NCBI GenBank assembly: GCA_021827875.1
Contig: JAKAUA010000089.1
Span: 1-8,536, forward strand
From: a bacterium
Lineage (GTDB): Bacteria; Babelota; Babeliae; Babelales; Vermiphilaceae
Length of the DNA: 8,536 nt
Direction: 5' to 3'
Both the position numbers and the translations under genes were made by a program. Shown one piece after another: positions 1-5,759 of this stretch. Within the stretch, counting starts at the first letter, position 1. Every line of letters begins with the position of its first letter. The notes beneath the pieces are model-generated. The model did not search any database. It was not told where the DNA came from and saw only the letters and a list, made by a program, of their open reading frames with translations.

Positions 1-333
1 TCCGATCTATTAATTTTTACTAGATATTGCGCTCGCTGGCTAGATCTTGAAATTTTACATGCAATAACACAATCCACTAATAAAAATATTTTTGTCTGCA
101 TCGGCGGACTTCATACTTGGAATATTCGTGAAGCTTTGTATGCCACTGGATTTGTACCTGAGGCTACACAAGGGACTAAACTTGGTTTTGATAAAGTCGC
201 AAATACCTATATTGACCCTATGCCGTTGCATATTAACAGTGCAATTAAAAAATTGAACCCTCTTGAAACAAGAGCACCCTTTTCTTTGAAAAGACTATGG
301 ACATCTTACCTATTGTGGTGCTCAACGTACTAA
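1..333 (+). CDS. 3' end of an unrecognised protein (5' truncated by window)
   Basis: The frame is open from the first base to TAA at 331-333, giving at least 110 C-terminal residues; the true start lies upstream of the window. A TTG at 136 could serve as a start, but coding-like sequence continues upstream of it without a stop, so an internal start is unlikely. The visible part contains a hydrophobic strand followed by a glycine/histidine turn (IFVCIGGLHTWNI, near residues 35-47) and ends in a short aromatic, basic tail. I see no signal peptide, repeat or catalytic motif that I can assign to a family. It is followed by 120 bp of non-coding DNA with an independent promoter, so it is probably not in the rpsU operon. 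Function unknown. Confidence 0.7.
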   Translation, partial: SDLLIFTRYCARWLDLEILHAITQSTNKNIFVCIGGLHTWNIREALYATGFVPEATQGTKLGFDKVANTYIDPMPLHINSAIKKLNPLETRAPFSLKRLWTSYLLWCSTY

Positions 334-377
334 CCTAACTTAGCCACAGGCAATGAAGGTATTTTTTTAATAAGCCC

Positions 378-406
378 TGGACAAGTTGTCTCTGATTTTC
401 TATAAT
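378..406 (+). promoter_or_regulatory. Sigma70-type promoter for the rpsU operon
   Basis: TGGACA at 378-383 (5 of 6 matches to the -35 consensus) is followed after exactly 17 bp by a perfect TATAAT at 401-406. Transcription would begin near 413, about 40 nt upstream of the rpsU start. It is the best promoter match in the window, as expected for a ribosomal protein gene. Confidence 0.8.
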
Positions 407-453
407 TTAGCTATTAGTAAAACTTTATCTATTATCCAAAGGAAGTGAATTTC

Positions 454-660
454 ATGTCACGTAAAGCAAATATCGCGGTACATGTTAGCGGAAATATCGA
501 ACGCTCATTACGTCAACTCAAGAAGAAAATTGAACGCGAAGGCGTTGTTCGTGATATGAAACGCGTCGTTTACTTTGAATCTCCTACACAAAAACGTCGT
601 AAACGTTTAGTCCGCGCAATCAAACAAAATATGCTCCGCTTAATTGCACAAAAAGGCTAA
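454..660 (+). CDS. rpsU: 30S ribosomal protein bS21
   Basis: This encodes a 68-residue, very basic protein of bS21 size and pattern: an N-terminal segment with a beta-like stretch (AVHVSGNIERSLRQLKKKIE, residues 8-27), then arginine/lysine-rich helices (YFESPTQKRRKR, residues 40-51). bS21 binds the 30S platform near the anti-Shine-Dalgarno end of 16S rRNA and affects initiation. I chose ATG 454 over the in-frame GTG at 445 because the Shine-Dalgarno GGAAG (441-445) overlaps the GTG and sits 8 nt before the ATG. It is the first gene downstream of the strong promoter at 378-406 and is followed by rbfA, so both products act on the small subunit. Confidence 0.95.
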   Translation: MSRKANIAVHVSGNIERSLRQLKKKIEREGVVRDMKRVVYFESPTQKRRKRLVRAIKQNMLRLIAQKG

Positions 661-661
661 T

Positions 662-730
662 TCGCCGTCGTGTCTCGCATAGCTCGCTTACTATGGCGTG
701 ACAGGTCCGTATAAGAATCTGTACAGGCGA
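662..730 (+). promoter_or_regulatory. Structured spacer between rpsU and rbfA
   Basis: Directly after the rpsU stop there is an imperfect hairpin. TGTC-CGC-ATAG (671-682) pairs with CTAT-GCG-GACA (691-703) around an 8-nt loop, with one mismatch and one bulge. An outer stem TCGCC (662-666) / GGCGA (726-730) could enclose it, and ACAG (701-704) can pair with a downstream CTGT as an alternative. No U-tract follows, so it does not look like a strong intrinsic terminator. It may be an RNA-processing or stability element that sets different levels of bS21 and the downstream proteins. The fold was read by eye. Confidence 0.4.
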
Positions 731-745
731 TTTAGGTTTTCATTC

Positions 746-1117
746 ATGGCAATACATACCCTCAGAGACCGTAAAAAGGCTCAAAAAGAATCTCATATGT
801 ACCAGGAGATATCCAAGATCTTTCATTTGATTGTCTTGGATAATGAAGCTTTGCGTGGTCTTATGGTAAGTCGCGTGAGTTTGTCACGTGATAAAAGTCA
901 CGTAACGGTCTACTTTTATGCTCCCGGTGGCCTTGCTGAATTTGAAGAAAAGCGGCCAACGTTGGTGCTCTACAAAGCATCTATGCGCAAAGCAATCTCT
1001 CAACTAATTCCTGGGCGTTATACACCGGACTTAACTTTTACCTTTGACGCTTTGTTTGAAAAACAGCAAAAAATCCAAAATCTGATCGATAAAGCAATCA
1101 CAGAAGAACAAGAATAA
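746..1117 (+). CDS. rbfA: Ribosome-binding factor A
   Basis: This encodes 123 residues, normal for RbfA, a KH-fold 30S maturation factor that acts on the 16S rRNA 5' end and the decoding region. Recognisable features are the N-terminal helix with the VSRVSLSRDKSHVTVYFY strand region (residues 41-58), the helix MRKAISQLIPGRYTPDLTF (80-98, family pattern of an arginine-tyrosine-proline turn before a beta strand) and a charged helical tail. I chose ATG 746 because it gives the family N-terminus; the in-frame GTG at 698 would add 16 residues drawn from the structured spacer. An AGG at 734-736 is a weak ribosome-binding site. The TAA stop (1115-1117) overlaps the next ATG by one base, implying translational coupling to the prepilin peptidase. 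Confidence 0.9.
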   Translation: MAIHTLRDRKKAQKESHMYQEISKIFHLIVLDNEALRGLMVSRVSLSRDKSHVTVYFYAPGGLAEFEEKRPTLVLYKASMRKAISQLIPGRYTPDLTFTFDALFEKQQKIQNLIDKAITEEQE

Positions 1118-1857
1118 TGCTCTTACTTCTTATTATTATCTTTTTGTGCTGGGGCTCATTTTTAAATGTAGTTGCTTACCGGCTCATTAGAGAAGAAAGC
1201 ATTGTTTTTCCTCGATCAAGCTGTCCACAATGCAGAAAGCTGATTGCGTGGTATGATAATATTCCCGTATTTTCCTGGCTATTTTTGTGCGGCAAATGTC
1301 GCCGCTGCAAGCAGCCCATTTCTTATTTATATCCCTTTATAGAAATTTTTACCGCCATAAGCCTTACCGCGTTATGGTTTAGCGTACCAATGCACTACTT
1401 TCCCCTCTATTTTACATTTTTTTCTGCGCTTATTGTCACCATACGCTCAGATATAGAAACCATGCTTATATCTCGATATGTAACTATTTGTCTGATACCT
1501 GTCGGGGTAGTAGGTAGCTTTCTTGGTATGCTCCCGATAACCATGCGCGAAAGCATGCTGGGCTGTATGTTGGGGTATCTTGTTTTATACTTAACCGCCC
1601 TTATTTTTCAGCGTTGTAGTGGCAAAGATGGACTTGGACAAGGTGATTTAGATCTATTGGCATGCATTGGTGCTTTTGTTGGTCCACTTGGCTGCTGGGT
1701 AACTCTGCTTGCCGGCTCGCTGCTTGGCTCATGCATGGGCATACTCTATTTAGCAATAAAAAGGCCCTTGGATAAAAAGATTCCTTTTGGCCCCTTCTTG
1801 GCCATTGGCGGGATAGTGTACGTTCTCTTCTCTCAAAAAATAGTCCCTATTTTTTAA
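1117..1857 (+). CDS. Type IV prepilin peptidase / N-methyltransferase (PilD family, A24)
   Basis: This 246-residue polytopic membrane aspartyl protease cleaves the short basic leader of type IV prepilins; PilD-type members with the N-terminal domain also N-methylate the new N-terminus. Visible features: N-terminal membrane helix with GSFLNVVAYR (13-22); the zinc-type cysteine set C36, C39, C61, C64 with the PilD spacing C-x2-C-x21-C-x2-C; the first catalytic aspartate probably D112 (RSDIETMLIS); the second D177 in the GLGQGD motif; several hydrophobic helices after residue 70; and a C-terminal PFGPFLAIGG segment typical of the family. Size and motif order are complete, so it is likely active. 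It is translationally coupled to rbfA (TAATG overlap), an unusual pairing. The pilin it would process is encoded convergently at 2381-2779. A hairpin begins directly after its stop codon. Confidence 0.93.
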   Translation: MLLLLIIIFLCWGSFLNVVAYRLIREESIVFPRSSCPQCRKLIAWYDNIPVFSWLFLCGKCRRCKQPISYLYPFIEIFTAISLTALWFSVPMHYFPLYFTFFSALIVTIRSDIETMLISRYVTICLIPVGVVGSFLGMLPITMRESMLGCMLGYLVLYLTALIFQRCSGKDGLGQGDLDLLACIGAFVGPLGCWVTLLAGSLLGSCMGILYLAIKRPLDKKIPFGPFLAIGGIVYVLFSQKIVPIF

Positions 1858-2095
1858 ACCCCTGCGCGGGGTAAGGCGCCAAAAGAGGTTTCGTGACCTC
1901 TTTTGGAATTCGCACGCTTAAAAAATTTTTATCTTGTCCTTACGCAGGACATGCGGCAAGCGGTGGTATTGTCACCACCCTTGCAACCCGGACAATTAAG
2001 ACCAAGGTCTTAATAATTCCTTCTCCCGTTTTAATGTCGGCCACACACAATTTCCAAAAGAAATTGCTACGGGCCGCCAAAAACTACCGGACTTT
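1858..2095 (+). repeat. Copy A of a hairpin-rich structured element
   Basis: A dense run of stem-loops begins at the base after the prepilin peptidase stop. Stems read by eye: ACCCC/GGGGT (1858-1872); an 11-bp perfect stem CCAAAAGAGGT/ACCTCTTTTGG (1879-1906); GTCCT/AGGAC (1936-1950); GCAAG + GGTGGT / ACCACC + CTTGC with one bulged C (1956-1984); ATTAAGACC/GGTCTTAAT (1995-2014); CAATTTC/GAAATTG (2048-2066), enclosed by CGGCC/GGCCG (2038-2076). A second copy lies on the other strand at 2217-2378. Shared blocks in the same order include GCGCCA, TCTTTTGGAA, TTAAGAC, GTCTTAA, CACACAC, AAATTGCTACGG, and AAACTACC followed by GACTTT. Copy A has about 60 extra bases (about 1936-1994). No U-tract follows the stems, so it is not a simple terminator. 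Family unknown to me. Confidence 0.75.
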
Positions 2096-2216
2096 CAACA
2101 AAAATTATGCGCAAGCAAAACGACTTGCAAATGTACTAAAACAGAATAATCAGATTCTATCTTAATTGAGCTTTATTTATCCAAACTTAGAGCCATATTT
2201 CAGTCAATAAAATAGA
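2096..2216. other. Non-coding spacer between the two structured repeats
   Basis: This 121-bp AT-rich stretch lies between the inner ends of copies A and B. It holds two short potential hairpins, GCAAG/CTTGC (2111-2128) and AGAAT/ATTCT (2143-2158). I see no gene, promoter or U-tract terminator that I can support. A reading frame coming in from copy A closes at 2165, but it is not conserved in copy B. Confidence 0.5.
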
Positions 2217-2378
2217 AAAGTCAGGTAGTTTCTGCGAGCCGTAGCAATTTTTTAAAATTGCGTGTGTGAGCGTTTGAAACGGAAGAACAGATTTTTAAGA
2301 CGGAGTCTTAAACGCCCGTTTTCCAAAAGAGTGGGCGAGCACCCATTCTGGCGCTGTGCCCCGCGGAGGGGCAAATTA
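2217..2378 (-). repeat. Copy B of the hairpin-rich structured element (inverted relative to A)
   Basis: Read on the - strand, this begins a few bases after the pilin stop codon and runs in the pilin's sense. Stems: TGCCCC/GGGGCA (2357-2373); an imperfect CCAGAA..TGGG / CCCA..TTTTGG hairpin (2323-2350); TTTAAGAC/GTCTTAAA (2294-2312); CGTTT/AAACG (2271-2281); GCAATTTT/AAAATTGC (2244-2261). The order of conserved blocks matches copy A (1858-2095), including a 12-base identical block AAATTGCTACGG (plus-strand complement at 2239-2250) and a 14-of-15 match at the inner end (2217-2231). Relative to A it lacks about 60 bases. Stem sequences differ between copies while pairing is kept, for example outer A-T becoming G-C in the first stem. 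Confidence 0.72.
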
Positions 2379-2380
2379 CG

Positions 2381-2779
2381 TTAGGCCAAATCATCTTCCA
2401 CAATAGTGATTGCATTCGTGTGATCAATAGAGAGCACATCCATCTTGCCATCTCCATCAATATCACCGGTTGCCAGTGCAACAAATCCATTTTCACTCTG
2501 CGAAAGCGTATAGGTATAAAAAGGTGATTGATTGCCACGTTGTTCCGGCTGCCAACCCAGGCCGCCTTGGCCCATTAGTGCTTTAGCATAGGCGCCATGC
2601 TCGGCCCAGTGCGCTTTTTCTGCGGCATAGATAGAATTTAAATTAAGATATGCTTCGGCCCGTTTTGCTTTAGCAAGGTATCTGCCAAAGCTGGGTACCG
2701 CAATCATAGCCAAGAGACTAATAAGTGCGACTACTACCATCAACTCGATTAAAGAAAACCCTTTTTTAAGATTTTCCAT
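2381..2779 (-). CDS. Type IV pilin-like protein with class III leader
   Basis: This encodes 132 residues. The class III leader MENLKKG is followed by FSLIELMVVVALISLLAM, with phenylalanine at +1 and glutamate at +5, the prepilin peptidase and methylation signature; the following hydrophobic helix drives filament assembly. The mature globular part has an aromatic-rich region (FYTYTLSQSENGFVALATG) and a DIDGDGKMD loop (residues 106-114), an aspartate pattern typical of calcium-binding loops and seen in some bacterial pilins, then LSID near the C-terminus. I chose ATG 2779 because AAAGGAG lies 4 nt upstream on the - strand; the in-frame ATG at 2797 contains that ribosome-binding site within its coding sequence. 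The only pilin visible, it is probably a substrate of the peptidase at 1117-1857. Major and minor pilin roles cannot be told apart here. Confidence 0.92.
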   Translation of the reverse strand: MENLKKGFSLIELMVVVALISLLAMIAVPSFGRYLAKAKRAEAYLNLNSIYAAEKAHWAEHGAYAKALMGQGGLGWQPEQRGNQSPFYTYTLSQSENGFVALATGDIDGDGKMDVLSIDHTNAITIVEDDLA

Positions 2780-2831
2780 GTAACTCCTTTTTTCCATCGA
2801 TATTCTTTTTTTGAAGTATTGCAAAAAAGTA

Positions 2832-2860
2832 TAATTAAATACAAGAAAAGTAGCAGTCAA
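2832..2860 (-). promoter_or_regulatory. Promoter for the pilin gene
   Basis: On the - strand TTGACT (2855-2860, 5 of 6 to the -35 consensus) is followed after 17 bp by TAATTA (2832-2837) or after 18 bp by AATTAT, both weak -10 boxes in a very AT-rich stretch. The transcript would start near 2825, about 45 nt before the pilin ATG. Confidence 0.5.
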
Positions 2861-2870
2861 TTATTTTTTC

Positions 2871-2879
2871 TGGTATCAT
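2871..2879 (+). promoter_or_regulatory. Extended -10 promoter candidate for the first ankyrin gene
   Basis: TG-G-TATCAT (2871-2879) matches an extended -10 (TGnTATAAT) with one mismatch. No good -35 lies 16-18 bp upstream, which extended -10 promoters tolerate. It is only about 10 bp from the -35 of the divergent pilin promoter, so the two could interfere with or co-regulate each other. Confidence 0.35.
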
Positions 2880-2928
2880 TTCACGCAATATTTTTTTACA
2901 AAATGTCATTGCTGAAAGGGCTAATGCC

Positions 2929-3780
2929 ATGCAACAATCATTCATTGCATCACTGTTCGTTTTCTTCTGCATTATCACCTCTCATCTATCTAGTATGGAT
3001 ACCCCTCAAGAATCAAGTATGCCTTTAAATGTTATAGAACAAGCAACGCGTGATTTGGCCACCTTTATATACGATAAAGAAGATAGTGCCTATACTGCTG
3101 ATGATATTAACAGATTCCGCTCTCTGATAACCCAAGGCGCGTTATTGAATAGCGGCAATTTTTACCCGTTGCATGATGTGGTGCGCTATAATCAAGAAGC
3201 ACCCACTGCTTATTTGCTCAATGCCGGCGCGCATGTAAATCGCATTCAAGACAATAAAACTCCGCTACTGCTCGCATGTAAAGCCCATGTCGACCCATCC
3301 CTCATGGGTCTCATTTTGCAAAAAGGGTCCTATGTTAATTATCAAGGCGTTAATGGCAACACAGCATTACACCTTCTGGTACTTTCGTTGAGAAAAGGAG
3401 CATCTCGACAAAAAGTGACCGACAAAACATGCCATTTATTGCGCGCAGGTATCTCTTTAACAATGGTCAATGACGATGGCCAAAACCCAAATGAATTATT
3501 GGAAAAACTTAATCTATCAGAAGAAAGTGCTGGCAAAATTGATACTATTAAACACCTGCTCACTGAAGGAATTCAATCAGAATCCTATAAACAATGGCTC
3601 GAAGATCTTGAGCAGTATGAAGCCGGTGAAAAAGAAGATCAAGCGCAACGCTTTGAGGATCACCTTACCCTATCTGAAGAGTTTAAAACAGGATTATATA
3701 AACCTAACGCAAGAAATGTGAACCGTTCTGACAGTTGCCCTGAATATCCCCGCTTTAGCATGTTTACTATTACTGAGTAA
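2929..3780 (+). CDS. Secreted ankyrin-repeat protein (first of three)
   Basis: This encodes 283 residues. The N-terminus is a probable Sec signal peptide (hydrophobic residues about 5-19, likely cleavage near SSM, 21-23). A helical segment follows, then ankyrin-like repeats at about 78-106 (FYPLHDVVRYN..AYLLNAGAHVN), 109-138 (KTPLLLACK..LILQKGSYVN), 143-176 (NTALHLLVLS..CHLLRAGIS) and a partial one after 184. The repeats keep the TPLHLA-like turn and the LL..GA.VN pattern. The C-terminal 90 residues are acidic and charged, with no recognised domain. Ankyrin repeats bind proteins, so a secreted or periplasmic partner-binding role, possibly toward a host, is inferred. AAAGGG at 2915-2920, 8 nt before ATG 2929, supports this start. 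It is related in layout to the next two genes. A long hairpin at 3817-3850 separates it from them. Confidence 0.85.
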   Translation: MQQSFIASLFVFFCIITSHLSSMDTPQESSMPLNVIEQATRDLATFIYDKEDSAYTADDINRFRSLITQGALLNSGNFYPLHDVVRYNQEAPTAYLLNAGAHVNRIQDNKTPLLLACKAHVDPSLMGLILQKGSYVNYQGVNGNTALHLLVLSLRKGASRQKVTDKTCHLLRAGISLTMVNDDGQNPNELLEKLNLSEESAGKIDTIKHLLTEGIQSESYKQWLEDLEQYEAGEKEDQAQRFEDHLTLSEEFKTGLYKPNARNVNRSDSCPEYPRFSMFTITE

Positions 3781-3816
3781 TAATGTGAGACAAAATATTT
3801 AAAAAAGCCTTTAAAA

Positions 3817-3850
3817 CACAGGTTTTTCTTCAAAATAAGAAAAACCTGTG
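3817..3850 (+). terminator. 14-bp perfect hairpin after the first ankyrin gene
   Basis: CACAGGTTTTTCTT (3817-3830) pairs perfectly with 3837-3850 around the 6-nt loop CAAAAT. It lies 37 nt after the stop at 3780 and before the next gene's promoter candidate. The U-rich run is inside the 5' arm instead of after the stem, and only CTAAATTATT follows, so this is not a textbook intrinsic terminator. A transcript 3'-end-stabilising hairpin is equally possible. Confidence 0.5.
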
Positions 3851-3864
3851 CTAAATTATTCTAA

Positions 3865-3892
3865 TAGACACTAATATTTTGATTAATAATAT
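3865..3892 (+). promoter_or_regulatory. Promoter candidate for the second ankyrin gene
   Basis: TAGACA (3865-3870, 5 of 6 to the -35 consensus) lies 16 bp upstream of TAATAT (3887-3892, 4 of 6). Transcription from it would start just ahead of the GGGG ribosome-binding site at 3904-3907. The sequence is AT-rich, so chance matches are likely. Confidence 0.35.
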
Positions 3893-3914
3893 AGTAATAA
3901 AATGGGGTATTTTT

Positions 3915-4841
3915 ATGTATTTATCTAGGTGTAATGTACTTTGTTCACTAGCGATTATCTTCTCTTTTCTCACCTCGCAAGCCGGTGAGCAAACAAGGGC
4001 TATCATCCGGCCAATTCAAAGCCCTGCAAGTGCAATGATGAGTCTTGCAAGCATCATACAACAACATAAGAATATTTCTTATTCAGAAAAAGAATTGAGA
4101 GACATAGGCGATTTCATTCGTCTCTACAAAGACCATATAAATATTCATATTGCCTCCACTGATGGCTGTAATAAAAACAATCTTGCCATTGCGATCCAAC
4201 ATGAGCAACTCCCTATAGTTGAACTACTTCGAAACCATGGCGCCAAGCTAACATCTGTCGCTGCCCAAGGTAACAATTTAAAAGATGCTATTAGATTGTG
4301 CCCGCTCAACAATCTTGACATGTTCATTACTCTTTTAGCAGCAGATATAGACGCTCCTGCTACTATCAATAAGAAAGATAATGACGGAGATACTGTTCTG
4401 CATGATTTATTGCGAGCAATCGATGATGGGACTGCTAATATCGAAACTATTAAACAGAAAACCTGTTGGCTCATGTGGTATGGTGCAAATCCTAATTTGG
4501 CAGATGATGATGATGCGACAGCTATTACCATTGTTGAAGATGAAGCATCTTTTGATAATCCTGTCGATCAGCAAGATTTTCTCGACATATTGCATCAGGG
4601 CGAGAAATTGAATCACGATAGAAAAGAAAACTCTTATTATCAAAAATTCGTAAGTCATCTTTTATGTACTATGACTAAAGGTGTCAATGTAGCTACATAT
4701 ACGGACCATAAAGCAATTTATGCCCCATCACAACATCACCAAAGACCTCAATCAGATGCAACATACACGGAAAAAGAGACTTTAAATAAGCTTTTACGCG
4801 CCATGAATGCCAAAGCTACCGATACTATAGCTAAAATTTAA
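3915..4841 (+). CDS. Secreted ankyrin-like protein (second of three)
   Basis: This encodes 308 residues from ATG 3915, chosen because it gives a clean signal peptide (MYLSRCNVLCSLAIIFSFLT, then SQAGEQ) and has GGGGT 6 nt upstream; a TTG at 3879 would add 12 residues ahead of it. The mature part has a helical lead region, then diverged ankyrin units: NNLAIAIQHEQLPIVELLRNHGAKL, a middle unit with LDMFITLLAADIDA, and DGDTVLHDLLRAI with TCWLMWYGANPNLADDDD. The unit DGDTVLHDLL..YGANPN is the clearest canonical repeat. The C-terminal third, with a SYYQKFVSHL segment, is unassigned. The order of the ..LDMFI.LL.AD, .CWLM.YGANP and SYY..F segments matches the third gene, so the two are paralogs. Partner and location are unknown; export is inferred from the signal peptide. 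Confidence 0.83.
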   Translation: MYLSRCNVLCSLAIIFSFLTSQAGEQTRAIIRPIQSPASAMMSLASIIQQHKNISYSEKELRDIGDFIRLYKDHINIHIASTDGCNKNNLAIAIQHEQLPIVELLRNHGAKLTSVAAQGNNLKDAIRLCPLNNLDMFITLLAADIDAPATINKKDNDGDTVLHDLLRAIDDGTANIETIKQKTCWLMWYGANPNLADDDDATAITIVEDEASFDNPVDQQDFLDILHQGEKLNHDRKENSYYQKFVSHLLCTMTKGVNVATYTDHKAIYAPSQHHQRPQSDATYTEKETLNKLLRAMNAKATDTIAKI

Positions 4842-4901
4842 ATACAACGCCTACAAACCTCCATCATTTCATAGCGAAAATAACAAAATATGAGGAACAA
4901 C

Positions 4902-5759
4902 ATGATACCCAATTTATTCAAATCACTCTTATTACTGACACTATTCAGTACTATTACAGCCTTTGCGATGGATACACAACCTACCGAGGCTGAAGCAGTC
5001 GAGGCATTCAACGAACTTAGCACTTTCATGAGAAAGCATGCCGGTACACGCTTATCAGACGAAAAAATGGCGCAAATTGAAAAAACAATCGCCACCCATA
5101 AAGAATATATCAATACAAAGTTAGGTACAACCCGAACATTACTAGGATCTGCTCTTGTTGCCGCACAACCTGAAATAGTGCGCCTCTTATTGTTTCACAA
5201 CGCTGATTTAACTAACACCTGGATTTATGAGGACACTATTGATGATCGCACACTGGCTCCCGCACTCGCTATGTGCCACCCGACAGATATGGATTCTTTT
5301 AAAATTATTTTAGAAGCTGATAAAAATGCAGAACAAACCGTTAATAGCCTGATGATTGTCTCGCCACGTGAAATCGCATATCCCTTACATGGCATGCTAC
5401 TTTATATTCGTCAAAAATTTTTCCTTAGTAGCCACGACACTCTCATTCATACCGATCGTATTCTTAAGGATAAGCTCTGCTGGCTCATGCATTATGGCGC
5501 CAACCCTTACATAACATACCCTGCCAACGCACCACTGCCTTATCCAATAGTTAAAAAAGGTTCTCTCTTTGGCAAAAACATTTTCTTCGTTGCAAAACAT
5601 ATGACCAAACATATGAGCGAACAAGATAAAGAAGATATAATGGCTATTCTAAACAAGGATGAGACGAATGAAAAATCATATTATCGAAATTTTATGATAT
5701 CGATCGATCATGATGTGCAGCCATTGGGTAAAAAGCGGGACAACTGCGTTATTTCATAA
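4902..5759 (+). CDS. Secreted ankyrin-like protein (third of three)
   Basis: This encodes 285 residues. ATG 4902 is preceded by GAGGA (4892-4896) with 5 nt spacing, which rules out the ATG at 4890 that overlaps that site. The signal peptide is MIPNLFKSLLLLTLFSTITA, then FA before MDTQ, suggesting cleavage after AFA. Diverged ankyrin units include LLGSALVAAQPEIVRLLLFHNADL (about 80-105), MDSFKIILEAD, and LCWLMHYGANPYITYP. The C-terminal region has a KSYYRNFM segment like the second gene's SYYQKFV. Consensus residues are more eroded than in the first gene, so the fold may be ankyrin-derived with few intact repeats. Only 60 bp separate it from the second gene, so the two are probably co-transcribed. 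Its 3' end overlaps the convergent tsaC-like gene by 11 bp. Confidence 0.82.
   Translation: MIPNLFKSLLLLTLFSTITAFAMDTQPTEAEAVEAFNELSTFMRKHAGTRLSDEKMAQIEKTIATHKEYINTKLGTTRTLLGSALVAAQPEIVRLLLFHNADLTNTWIYEDTIDDRTLAPALAMCHPTDMDSFKIILEADKNAEQTVNSLMIVSPREIAYPLHGMLLYIRQKFFLSSHDTLIHTDRILKDKLCWLMHYGANPYITYPANAPLPYPIVKKGSLFGKNIFFVAKHMTKHMSEQDKEDIMAILNKDETNEKSYYRNFMISIDHDVQPLGKKRDNCVIS

Noticed and set aside
311..370. Terminator for the first partial gene (TGTGG/CCACA followed by a T-run near 362-368)
   Set aside because: Only five pairs with a loop of more than 20 nt, and the T-run is not adjacent to the stem.
1893..2165. 90-codon open frame starting with GTG inside structured copy A
   Set aside because: It has no ribosome-binding site and its start lies in the loop of a hairpin. 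The homologous copy B carries stops and a one-base length change in the matching frame. The stem-loop conservation explains the sequence better than coding does.
1858..2378. Integron-type attC sites or a CRISPR array
   Set aside because: The hairpins follow stop codons as attC sites do, but I see no RYYYAAC/GTTRRRY core sites, the copies face opposite ways, and there are no identical short repeats with spacers.
2308..2538. Open frame on the - strand overlapping the pilin 3' end and copy B
   Set aside because: It is out of frame with the clear pilin gene and has no start signal; it is a shadow.
2381..4560. Shared AITIVED string in the pilin C-terminus and the second ankyrin protein
   Set aside because: Seven residues with different codons and no flanking similarity; most likely coincidence.
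4145..4658. Several open frames on both strands over the second ankyrin gene
   Set aside because: They overlap a longer frame with signal peptide, ribosome-binding site and repeat pattern, and none shows protein-like features of its own.
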